A stretch of 64,000 nucleotides of DNA, taken from positions 1-64,000 of the forward strand of contig NZ_JALLPO010000017.1 of NCBI RefSeq assembly GCF_023276435.1, read 5' to 3'. How positions within the stretch are numbered: the first letter of the stretch is position 1; every line of letters starts with the position of its first letter. Origin of the DNA: Sphaerisporangium perillae (GTDB lineage Bacteria > Actinomycetota > Actinomycetes > Streptosporangiales > Streptosporangiaceae). Positions 20,990 to 28,508 of this stretch are shown one piece after another. Both the position numbers and the translations under genes were made by a program. The notes beneath the pieces are model-generated. The model did no database searches. It worked only from the letters and a program-made list of their open reading frames with translations, and was not told where the DNA came from.

Positions 20990-21870
20990 CAGGACACCTC
21001 CAGCAGCCCGGCGGCGGTGTCGACGGCCGCCGCCACGTCGTCGTCAGGAGGGTAGAGGAGCGCGCGGCCGACCATGAGCCCTCGCACGCCGGGCAGCCGC
21101 AGCGCCTTGGCCCACGAGCTGTACACCTCGTCGGGCGCCGCGGTGGGGTCGCCGCCGAGCAGCAGGGTGGGGAGGGTGGTGGACTCCATGACCCGTTCCA
21201 TCTCGGCGATCACGGGGATCTTCAGCCAGGTGTGCGCCGAGGTCGCGCCCAGCGCCTGTCCGACCTGGATGGCGTGGATCATGCCCTCCGGGGACAGGTC
21301 GTGGTGCACGACGCCCTCGTCGCGGTGGGACCAGAACGGTTCCACCATCGCGACCAGGCCCTGTGTGGCGAGGCTGGTGACCGCCCGGGCGCAGGACTCC
21401 AGCGTGGCCGCCGTCTCGGCCGAACGCAGGCCGATGCGGCAGAGCATCTTGCCCCCGTCGAGCCGCATCCGGACGATCGACTCGGTGTCGTAGGCGGTGA
21501 AGCGGTCGTCGAACTCGAACGCGGTGCCGTGGAGCCCGCCGCGGTTCATCGACCCGATCACGACCTTGCCGTGGAGGGCGCCGAGCAGCAGCAGGTCCTC
21601 CACGATGTCGGGCGTGGCGAGCAGCCCGTCGACGCCGGGCCGGGCCAGCGCAACGCACAGCCGGTCGAGCAGGTCGATGCGATTGGCCATGGCCATCGGC
21701 CGTCCTCGCACGCCGAGCGCGCCCCTGGCGGTGTGGTCGGCCGCGATGATCAGCAACTGCTCGCGGTCGCCGAGCAGCGGCCTGCGGCGGCGTTCCGCCG
21801 CGGCCTGTGCGATCTTCTCCGGATACCTGGCGCGGTATTCCGCCAGTCTCCTGCGGTCCTCGTCAAGCAT
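20989..21870 (-). CDS. Cgl0159-like (beta/alpha)8-barrel protein, aldolase-like
   Basis: This 293-residue TIM-barrel protein resembles the Cgl0159 family found in actinobacterial inositol clusters, distantly related to class I aldolases. Visible features are LLIIAADHTARGALG near residue 40, VVIGSMNRGG, GGKMLCRIGL, HTWLKIPVIAEMERVM with a likely catalytic Lys, and LLLGGDPTA. It may cleave the phosphorylated DKG product (the IolJ step), which would fill the gap left by the absence of a recognisable iolJ; that is inference. It overlaps iolC by eight bases and iolB by one. Confidence 0.8.
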   Translation of the reverse strand: MLDEDRRRLAEYRARYPEKIAQAAAERRRRPLLGDREQLLIIAADHTARGALGVRGRPMAMANRIDLLDRLCVALARPGVDGLLATPDIVEDLLLLGALHGKVVIGSMNRGGLHGTAFEFDDRFTAYDTESIVRMRLDGGKMLCRIGLRSAETAATLESCARAVTSLATQGLVAMVEPFWSHRDEGVVHHDLSPEGMIHAIQVGQALGATSAHTWLKIPVIAEMERVMESTTLPTLLLGGDPTAAPDEVYSSWAKALRLPGVRGLMVGRALLYPPDDDVAAAVDTAAGLLEVS

Positions 21871-22807
21871 TGGCTTCCCCCGAGAGCACGGCCTCGACCT
21901 CCTTGACTGTGGGCATGGCCGGGGCGCAGGCGAGCCGCCCGGCCACGATGGCGCCGGCCGCGTTGGCGAACCGCAGCGTCTGTTCCAGGTCGCGCCCGGC
22001 GAGCAGGCCGTCGCACAGCGCGCCGCCGAACGCGTCGCCGGCGCCGAGTCCGTTCACCACCTCGACGGGCACGGGCGGGACCTCCACCGTCTCCTCGGCC
22101 GTCATGCCGAGCACGCCGCCGGAGCCTTGCTTCACCACCGCGAGCCGGACGCCGAGGTCGAGCAGCGCCCTGGCGGCCTGCCGCGGCTCGCGCGTGCCGG
22201 TGGCCACCTCGCACTCGTCGAGGTTGCCGACGGCCACGGTGACGTGCCGCAGGGCCTTGCGTACCCATTCTCCCGCCGCCTGCGCCGAGTCCCAGAACAT
22301 GGGGCGGTAGTCGAGGTCGAGGACGGTCAGCGGCGCCCGCCCGCGTGCCTCCCAGGCGGCGAAGTGGGCGCTCCTGGACGGCTCCTGCGACAGCCCGGTG
22401 ACCGTCGCCCAGAACAGGCCCGCGTCCCTGATCGCCTCGAGATCCAGCTCGTCCGGGCGGATCTCCAGGTCCGGCGCCTTGGGAAAGCGGTAGAAGTACA
22501 GCGGGAAGTCCTCCGGCGGGCGGATCTCGCAGAACGTCACCGGGGTCGGCAGGCCCTCGACCTCGGTCACGTAGCGGTCGTCCACGCCGTAGGAGCGCAG
22601 CGCGTCGTGGATGAACGCGCCGAACGGGTCGGCTCCGGTGCGGGTGATCACAGCGGCGTCGCGGCCGAGCTTGGCGGCGGCGACGGCGACGTTGGTCGCG
22701 CTGCCGCCGAGGTACTTGCCGAAGGTCTCCACCTCGCGCAGGGAGACGCCGACCTGGAGAGGATAGATGTCGACGCCCACCCTGCCGATCGTGAGCACCT
22801 CGGTCAT
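21863..22807 (-). CDS. iolC: 5-dehydro-2-deoxygluconokinase IolC
   Basis: This 314-residue PfkB-family carbohydrate kinase phosphorylates DKG. The N-terminal GG pair sits in KYLGGSATNVAVAAAKLG, and the C-terminal PfkB signature NGLGAGDAFGGALCDGLL holds the catalytic Asp. The beginning (TIGRVGVDIYPLQ) is characteristic of IolC. ATG 22807 overlaps the iolE stop as ATGA. The protein lacks the C-terminal aldolase-like fusion seen in some IolC homologues; here the separate barrel gene downstream could supply that function. Confidence 0.95.
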   Translation of the reverse strand: MTEVLTIGRVGVDIYPLQVGVSLREVETFGKYLGGSATNVAVAAAKLGRDAAVITRTGADPFGAFIHDALRSYGVDDRYVTEVEGLPTPVTFCEIRPPEDFPLYFYRFPKAPDLEIRPDELDLEAIRDAGLFWATVTGLSQEPSRSAHFAAWEARGRAPLTVLDLDYRPMFWDSAQAAGEWVRKALRHVTVAVGNLDECEVATGTREPRQAARALLDLGVRLAVVKQGSGGVLGMTAEETVEVPPVPVEVVNGLGAGDAFGGALCDGLLAGRDLEQTLRFANAAGAIVAGRLACAPAMPTVKEVEAVLSGEANA

Positions 22808-23739
22808 GAGAGCGCCGCGAGGTAGGCGAGGCTCTCGCGGACCGAGGCCTTGGGACCCTCGCCCTCCGGCGGGTCCCCGTCGAGCACGACGTCCTGTTCC
22901 ATGACGTACCAGCCCTGGTAGCCGGCCTCGCCGAGCCGCGCGACGATGCCCGCCACGTCGACGTCGCCCCGGCCGAGGGGCCGGTAGACGCCGGCGCGCA
23001 CGGCGTCGGTGTAGGTCAGCTTTCCGGCGCGTACCTGCTCGGCGAGCGTGGCGTCCACGTCCTTGAGGTGCACGTGTGCGACCCTGGCTGCTGCCCTGGA
23101 CACCAGGTCGAGCGGGTCGGTGCCCCCGATGAGTAGGTGGCCGGTGTCCAGGCAGAGCGGCATGGCCGATCCGTCGAGCACCCGCTCCACCTCGTCGCGC
23201 GTCTCGATCATGGTGCCGACGTGCGGGTGGAGCGTGACGGAACGGCCGAACGACCCGGCCTCCTCGATCAGCCGCCCGAGGTTGCCCAGCAGCGCCGCCC
23301 AGCCTTCGGCGTCGAGCACGGAGCGCTCGTCGTAGCCGTCGGCACCGGTCGCCGCGGCGAGCACGACCGTCTCCACGTCGCCCTCGGCGAAGGAGCGGAA
23401 CGTGGCCCGCGCCTCGGGCACCGGGTCGTACGCGGGATCGTGCAGCACCACCGGGACGAACCCCCCGATGGCCCGCAGCCCGTACTGGTCGAGCAGCGCG
23501 CGGCGGTGTTCGGGGGACGGCGGGAGGAACCCGTCGGGGCCCAGTTCGGTGGCGGTGAGGCCGATCTCGCGCATCTCGCCGAGGACGCGGTCCCTGTCGA
23601 GCTGGTGACCCCAGCCCGGCACCTCGCACACGCCCCAGGAGATCGGCGCGCCGGCGATCCGCGGCGGGACGCCCGCCCCGCCCGCGCCGCCCGCGCCACC
23701 CGTGCCGGCCCGTCCGGTGACGTCCGAAGGCCCGTTCAC
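22804..23739 (-). CDS. iolE: Inosose dehydratase IolE (TIM-barrel)
   Basis: This 311-residue xylose-isomerase-like TIM barrel is best assigned as 2-keto-myo-inositol dehydratase. It starts with a Gly/Ala-rich leader (residues 10-25), then IAGAPISWGVCEVPGWG, typical of IolE. Metal-binding residues lie in VTLHPHVGTMIE, LCLDTGHLLIGG, VAHVHLKDVD and GWYVMEQD. GTG 23739 overlaps the iolG stop as GTGA. The frame is open far upstream, but that part only shadows iolG. Confidence 0.9.
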   Translation of the reverse strand: MNGPSDVTGRAGTGGAGGAGGAGVPPRIAGAPISWGVCEVPGWGHQLDRDRVLGEMREIGLTATELGPDGFLPPSPEHRRALLDQYGLRAIGGFVPVVLHDPAYDPVPEARATFRSFAEGDVETVVLAAATGADGYDERSVLDAEGWAALLGNLGRLIEEAGSFGRSVTLHPHVGTMIETRDEVERVLDGSAMPLCLDTGHLLIGGTDPLDLVSRAAARVAHVHLKDVDATLAEQVRAGKLTYTDAVRAGVYRPLGRGDVDVAGIVARLGEAGYQGWYVMEQDVVLDGDPPEGEGPKASVRESLAYLAALS

Positions 23740-24719
23740 GCCGCCACCTCCGCGACCCGCACGGGACGACCGTCGCGGCGGGACAGCTCGGCCGCCTCGG
23801 CGACGCGCAGGGCGGCCAGGGCGTCGTGGACGCTGCACAGGCTGGGCCCGCCGTCGCGCACGCAGGCCAGGAAGGCGTCGATCTCGTCGACGTAGGCGGC
23901 CTCGAAGCGGGCTCCGAAGTCCGGCCATGGCTCGCCGCCGGGGAAGGCGACGCCGGGCTCGGCGGAGGTGAGGGGGACGCGCTCGTCGAGCCCCACGGCG
24001 AAAGTGCGCCGGGTGCCGGCCAGTTCCATCCGCACGTCGTAGCCGGCGCCGTTGTAGCGGGACCCCTGCATCGTCACCAGGGTGCCGTCGTCCAGGGTCA
24101 GCAGCGCGGCGCTGGTGTCCACGTCGCCGGCCTCGGCGAAGAACGCGGCGCCCCGGTTGGCGCCGGTGGCGTAGACGGACTCGACCTCGCGGCCGGTGAC
24201 CCAGCGCAGAATGTCGAAGTCGTGGATGTGGCAGTCGCGGTAGATGCCGCCAGAAAGCGGGATGTAGTCGGCGGCGGGCGGCCGGGGGTCGGCCGTCAGC
24301 ATGTGCACGCGATGCAGGTCGCCGACTTCGCCGTTCTTCAGCGCGCGGCGCGCGGCGGCGTACCCCGCGTCGAAGCGCCGCTGGAAGCCGATGTGGACGA
24401 GCGTGCCGCCGCGGTCGGCGGCCTCGACGACCCGCGCGGTCTCCTCGATGCCGGGCGCGACCGGTTTCTCGCAGAACACGGGGATGCCGGCCTCGCAGGC
24501 CCGCAGGATCAGCTCCGCGTGGGTGGACGTGGGTGTGGCCACGATCACGGCGTCGGCCCGGAAGGCGTCTCCGACCAGCGCGCCGACCCGGCCGGCCACC
24601 TCCTTGGCCCGGACCTCGTCGGCGTCCGACACGATCAGCTCGCCTACCTCGGGATGGGCGGCGAGCGTCGTCGCGTGGAACGCTCCGATGCGGCCAAGAC
24701 CCAACAGACCCACACGCAT
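23736..24719 (-). CDS. iolG: Inositol 2-dehydrogenase IolG
   Basis: This 327-residue GFO/IDH/MocA oxidoreductase performs the first step, oxidising myo-inositol to 2-keto-myo-inositol with NAD. The Rossmann fold begins VGLLGLGRIGAFHA at residue 3; PVFCEKPVAP carries the conserved EKP; GGIYRDCHIHDFDILRWVTG carries the catalytic Asp and His. ATG 24719 has GGAGG a few bases upstream; a TTG six codons earlier is less likely. It is the first gene of the iol operon, with promoter and operator candidates 40-85 bases upstream. Confidence 0.93.
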   Translation of the reverse strand: MRVGLLGLGRIGAFHATTLAAHPEVGELIVSDADEVRAKEVAGRVGALVGDAFRADAVIVATPTSTHAELILRACEAGIPVFCEKPVAPGIEETARVVEAADRGGTLVHIGFQRRFDAGYAAARRALKNGEVGDLHRVHMLTADPRPPAADYIPLSGGIYRDCHIHDFDILRWVTGREVESVYATGANRGAAFFAEAGDVDTSAALLTLDDGTLVTMQGSRYNGAGYDVRMELAGTRRTFAVGLDERVPLTSAEPGVAFPGGEPWPDFGARFEAAYVDEIDAFLACVRDGGPSLCSVHDALAALRVAEAAELSRRDGRPVRVAEVAA

Positions 24720-24760
24720 ACTGCCTCCGCGGCTCAATCAGCTCATGACACCCGTCCCCA

Positions 24761-24789
24761 GTTCTAAGTACCAGAATGCCGAGAGTCAA
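24761..24789 (-). promoter_or_regulatory. Promoter of the iol operon
   Basis: On the minus strand TTGACT (24784-24789) is separated by exactly 17 bases from TAGAAC (24761-24766), a good housekeeping sigma promoter. Transcription would begin about 35 bases before the iolG ATG. An inverted repeat overlaps the -35 element. Confidence 0.65.
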
Positions 24790-24803
24790 GACTTTGTCCT
24801 GAC
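24785..24803. promoter_or_regulatory. Candidate operator of the iol operon
   Basis: GTCAAGACTTTGTCCTGAC is an inverted repeat with 8-base arms (seven of eight matching) around TTT. It overlaps the -35 hexamer of the iol promoter, where a bound repressor would block polymerase. Inositol operons are commonly repressed by a GntR- or LacI-type regulator; none is encoded in this window. Confidence 0.55.
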
Positions 24804-24869
24804 ATTCAGACGAACTATCGTCGTGGCGGCGATCGGCGCGAGCGGGCCGCCACCGGCCCTTCCATGGAC

Positions 24870-24904
24870 GAGCCCGGCATCCGCGCAAGGGGATGGCCGG
24901 GCTC
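24870..24904 (-). terminator. Stem-loop after the small membrane protein gene
   Basis: GAGCCCGGC-ATCC (24870-24882) can pair with GGATGGCCGGGCTC (24891-24904) with one bulged base and an eight-base loop. It lies 18 bases beyond the stop of the minus-strand membrane protein gene and before the iol promoter. There is no T tract, as is common for GC-rich actinobacteria. Confidence 0.5.
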
Positions 24905-24921
24905 GCGGGCCGCGGCCGGTG

Positions 24922-25224
24922 TCACCACCAGCGCGCCCGTCCTGGCATGGCGTGCTTCTCCTGGTGGGTGCCGGCGGGCCGGAGGTCGTCCCCGGCCAGT
25001 TCCCGGCCGGTCCACTCCGGGTGCTCGCCGCCTCGTTCCTCGGCCGGCGGCGCTGTGACCTGGCGTCGGCCTTGGTGCCGGCGCTCCCAGTCGTCGGGGC
25101 TCACGGGCCATTGGACGGGCTCGCGCCTGATGCCGCGGAGCACGATGGTGACGAGCCCGACCCCGAGGATGGCAGCGACCACTATCACGCCGAAGATGAC
25201 CACCACAATGTAGCCCGGATCCAT
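24922..25224 (-). CDS. Small single-pass membrane protein
   Basis: This 100-residue protein has one membrane span near the N-terminus (YIVVVIFGVIVVAAILGVGLV, broadly residues 5-30), then RGIRREPVQWPVSPDDWERR and a charged tail. No family was recognised. ATG 25224 is preferred because GGGGGGAA precedes it; upstream in-frame starts have no ribosome site. It is divergent from the class I fumarase gene. Confidence 0.6.
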   Translation of the reverse strand: MDPGYIVVVIFGVIVVAAILGVGLVTIVLRGIRREPVQWPVSPDDWERRHQGRRQVTAPPAEERGGEHPEWTGRELAGDDLRPAGTHQEKHAMPGRARWW

Positions 25225-25430
25225 GATTCCCCCCGATCTCGGACACGCGCGTACGTCCATTATCGAACGCGTATACACAGGGCTTCGACCTGCGCGCACC
25301 CCGTGGAGGCCACGGCACGCCCATGATTGCGCCAACACCGCGCAACCCCGCGTCAGCGACGGGCCGGCGCGAGCCGTACCCTGCAACAGGACGGCGGCGA
25401 GCGCGCCACGAAAACGGAGGAGCAGAGGCG

Positions 25431-27086
25431 ATGCCCGAGTTCGACTACACCGACCTTCTCCCGATGGGGCCGGATGAGACGGAGTACCGTCTGGTCACGG
25501 CGGAGGGGGTGCGGAAGGTCGAGGCGGCGGGCCGCACGTTCCTCGAAGTGGATCCCGAGGCGCTCCGGCTGCTGACCAAGACGGCGGTGCACGACATCTC
25601 CCACTACCTGCGGTCATCGCACCTCGCCCAGCTCCGCAAGATCATCGATGATCCGGAGTCCAGCGGCAACGACAGGTTCGTGGCCCTCGACCTGCTCAAG
25701 AACGCGAGCATCTCGGCCGGCGGCGTGCTGCCCATGTGCCAGGACACCGGCACCGCCATCGTGATGGGCAAGCGCGGCCGCCACGTGCTCACCGACGGCG
25801 CCGACGCCGAGCACATCTCGCGCGGCGTGTACGACGCCTACACCGAACTGAACCTGCGCTACTCGCAGATGGCCCCGCTGACCATGTGGGACGAGAAGAA
25901 CACCGGCAGCAACCTCCCGGCCCAGATCGAGCTGTACGCCGAGGACCCGCACGGCCACCCCGACGAGTACAAGTTCCTGTTCATGGCCAAGGGCGGGGGA
26001 AGCGCCAACAAGTCGTTCCTCTACCAGGAGACCAAGGCCGTCCTGAACGAGAAGCGGATGCTCCAGTTCCTGGAGGAGAAGATCCGCTCGCTCGGCACGG
26101 CCGCCTGCCCGCCGTACCACCTGGCGGTCGTCGTGGGCGGGACCAGCGCCGAGTTCGCGCTGAAGACCGCCAAGTACGCCTCCGCCCGCTACCTCGACGC
26201 GATCCCGGCCGAGGGCTCGGCCTCCGGCCACGGCTTCCGCGACCTGGAGATGGAGAAGAAGGTCTTCGAGCTGACCCAGAAGCTCGGCATCGGCGCCCAG
26301 TTCGGCGGCAAGTACTTCTGCCACGACGTGCGGGTGATCCGCCTACCCCGGCACGGCGCCTCGTGCCCGGTGGCCATCGCCGTCTCCTGCAGCGCCGACC
26401 GGCAGGCCCTCGCCAAGATCACTCCCGAGGGCGTCTTCCTGGAGAAGCTGGAGACCGACCCGGCCCGCTTCCTGCCCGAGACCACCGACGAGCACCTGTC
26501 GGACGACGTGGTCTCCATCGACCTCAACCGGCCCATGAGCGAGATCCTCGCCGAGCTCACGCGCTACCCGGTCAAGACCCGGCTGTCCCTCACCGGCCCG
26601 CTGGTCGTCGCCAGGGACATCGCGCACGCCAAGATCGCCGAACGGCTCGACGCGGGCGAGGAGATGCCGCAGTACCTCAAGGACCACGCCGTCTACTACG
26701 CCGGACCGGCCAAGACGCCCGAGGGCTACGCCTCCGGGTCCTTCGGCCCGACGACGGCCGGCCGCATGGACTCCTACGTCGAGCGCTTCCAGGCGGCGGG
26801 CGGGTCCCTGATCATGCTGGCCAAGGGCAACCGGTCCAAGCAGGTCACCGAGGCGTGCCAGAAGCACGGCGGCTTCTACCTCGGCTCCATCGGCGGCCCG
26901 GCCGCCCGGCTCGCCCAGGACTGCATCAAGAAGGTCGAGGTCCTGGAATATCCGGAGCTCGGCATGGAGGCCGTCTGGAAGATCGAGGTCGAGGACTTCC
27001 CCGCCTTCGTCGTGGTCGACGACAAGGGCGACGACTTCTTCCAGGACACCAGTGGTCCCGTGCTCACCATCGGTCGCCGAATCTGA
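25431..27086 (+). CDS. Class I (iron-sulfur) fumarate hydratase
   Basis: This 551-residue single-chain class I fumarase interconverts fumarate and malate with an oxygen-labile [4Fe-4S] cluster. The cysteines at 103 (MCQDTGT), 226 (AACPPY) and 320 (VSCSAD) match the spacing of E. coli FumA. N- and C-terminal halves correspond to the alpha and beta parts of two-subunit fumarases. ATG 25431 has GGAGGAG upstream. A class II fumarase lies 3.7 kb downstream, so the organism can swap between iron-dependent and iron-free enzymes. Confidence 0.95.
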   Translation: MPEFDYTDLLPMGPDETEYRLVTAEGVRKVEAAGRTFLEVDPEALRLLTKTAVHDISHYLRSSHLAQLRKIIDDPESSGNDRFVALDLLKNASISAGGVLPMCQDTGTAIVMGKRGRHVLTDGADAEHISRGVYDAYTELNLRYSQMAPLTMWDEKNTGSNLPAQIELYAEDPHGHPDEYKFLFMAKGGGSANKSFLYQETKAVLNEKRMLQFLEEKIRSLGTAACPPYHLAVVVGGTSAEFALKTAKYASARYLDAIPAEGSASGHGFRDLEMEKKVFELTQKLGIGAQFGGKYFCHDVRVIRLPRHGASCPVAIAVSCSADRQALAKITPEGVFLEKLETDPARFLPETTDEHLSDDVVSIDLNRPMSEILAELTRYPVKTRLSLTGPLVVARDIAHAKIAERLDAGEEMPQYLKDHAVYYAGPAKTPEGYASGSFGPTTAGRMDSYVERFQAAGGSLIMLAKGNRSKQVTEACQKHGGFYLGSIGGPAARLAQDCIKKVEVLEYPELGMEAVWKIEVEDFPAFVVVDDKGDDFFQDTSGPVLTIGRRI

Positions 27087-27119
27087 CATTCTGACCGAAG
27101 ATCTCAACAGAGAATCGGC

Positions 27120-28466
27120 ATGGCCTCTACAGGCGGCGATGAACAAATCGGTAAGCTGCCACCCATGCGCGCGCCAGCCGGATACGAGCTAGCCTCGCGA
27201 TACCGGCTTGTCGAGCCGGTGGGACGTGGCGGCATGGGCACTGTGTGGCGCGCCCACGACGACCTCCTCGACCGTGACGTGGCTGTCAAGGAGGTCCGGC
27301 TCCCGCTCGTCCTCGACGAGGAGCTGCGCGCCGAGCTGTGCGCGCGGACCGAGCGCGAGGCCAGAGCGACCGCCATGGTCGCCCACCCCTCGGTGATCAC
27401 GGTCTTCGACGTCGTGACCGAGGACGACCGTCCCTGGATCGTCATGGAGCTCGTCCACGCGCGCTCGCTCGAGGAGCTGATCAAGCAGCACGGGCCACTA
27501 CCCCCGCGCCGCGTGGCCGAGATCGGCCGCCAGGTGCTCGGGGCGCTGCGCGCCGTCCACGCCAAGGGCATCCTGCACCGCGACGTCAAGCCCAGCAACG
27601 TCCTGGTGACCGAGGACCGCGCGGTGCTGACCGACTTCGGGCTGGCCGCGCTCGAAGGCGACGCGTCGATCACCCAGGCCGGCATCGTCCTCGGCTCGGC
27701 CGGTTACATCGCGCCCGAGCGCGTCCTCGGCGACCGGGCCAGCCCGTCGGGCGACCTGTGGTCGCTCGGCGCGACCCTGTACACGGCCGTCGAGGGCCGC
27801 GGCCTGCACGGCCGCCGCACCGCCGCCGCCGCGCTGGCGGCCCTCACCAGCGGGGAGCCGATCCCCATGGAGCGCGCCGGGCCGCTCGCCCCGATCTTGC
27901 GCGGCCTGCTGCAGATCGACCCGGACACGCGACTGGACGGCATGCGCGCCTCGCTCATGCTCGCGCGCGTCGCCGCGGGAGGCTCGGCCGAGGAGCCGCT
28001 CGGCGGCCCCGCCCATCGCACGGCCCGCCCGCAGGCGACGGCCACGACGGCCGGACCGCGCGGCAACGGGAACGGGAACCGTAACGGCGACCGGAACGGC
28101 AACGGGAACGGCGCGCCCGCGGGGTCGCGCAGCGCCGCGAGCGGCATGCCGACGGGCTCGCGCACCGCCGGCGACGCCACGTCGCCCTCGCCGTCCCCGC
28201 GCAGGGCGTCCCATCGGGGGCAGCACCGCGCCGACGCCCGGTTCGACCGCGCGGTCTACGTGCCCGCGGACACCCCCGACCCGGTGCCCGCGTCCCGCAC
28301 GGCCCGCAGGTCCGCCGAAGGGCTGCACCGCAAGCCGGAGAGCCCCACGCCCGGGCGCCGCAGGGCTCCGGCAAATCCGGAGACCAGCCCGGTGATCCGG
28401 CAACTGTCCGACATCATGCGCATGGTCCTGCCTCGTCGCTTCTGGCCGAGAAATATGCGCAAGTGA
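27120..28466 (+). CDS. Serine/threonine protein kinase (cytosolic, PknB-like)
   Basis: This 448-residue Hanks-type kinase has a catalytic domain at about residues 28-290: glycine loop GRGGMGTV, ATP-binding Lys57 in VAVKEV, catalytic HRD at 153-155 (ILHRDVKPSN), DFG at 172-174 and an APE-like IAPER. No membrane segment follows, unlike the neighbouring kinase. The tail (300-448) is disordered, with an Asn-Gly repeat near residues 315-330, many Ser/Pro/Arg, and a basic end (MVLPRRFWPRNMRK) that might touch membrane. It starts 33 bases after the fumarase stop. ATG 27165 is an alternative start. Confidence 0.9.
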   Translation: MASTGGDEQIGKLPPMRAPAGYELASRYRLVEPVGRGGMGTVWRAHDDLLDRDVAVKEVRLPLVLDEELRAELCARTEREARATAMVAHPSVITVFDVVTEDDRPWIVMELVHARSLEELIKQHGPLPPRRVAEIGRQVLGALRAVHAKGILHRDVKPSNVLVTEDRAVLTDFGLAALEGDASITQAGIVLGSAGYIAPERVLGDRASPSGDLWSLGATLYTAVEGRGLHGRRTAAAALAALTSGEPIPMERAGPLAPILRGLLQIDPDTRLDGMRASLMLARVAAGGSAEEPLGGPAHRTARPQATATTAGPRGNGNGNRNGDRNGNGNGAPAGSRSAASGMPTGSRTAGDATSPSPSPRRASHRGQHRADARFDRAVYVPADTPDPVPASRTARRSAEGLHRKPESPTPGRRRAPANPETSPVIRQLSDIMRMVLPRRFWPRNMRK

Positions 28467-28508
28467 GGCGAAAGCAATTCTCAAGTCACTATCGCTATCT
28501 TCTTACAC

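Noticed and set aside
23740-24888. Upstream extension of iolE
   Set aside because: The extension only shadows iolG; GTG 23739 with a GTGA overlap gives the conserved IolE start.
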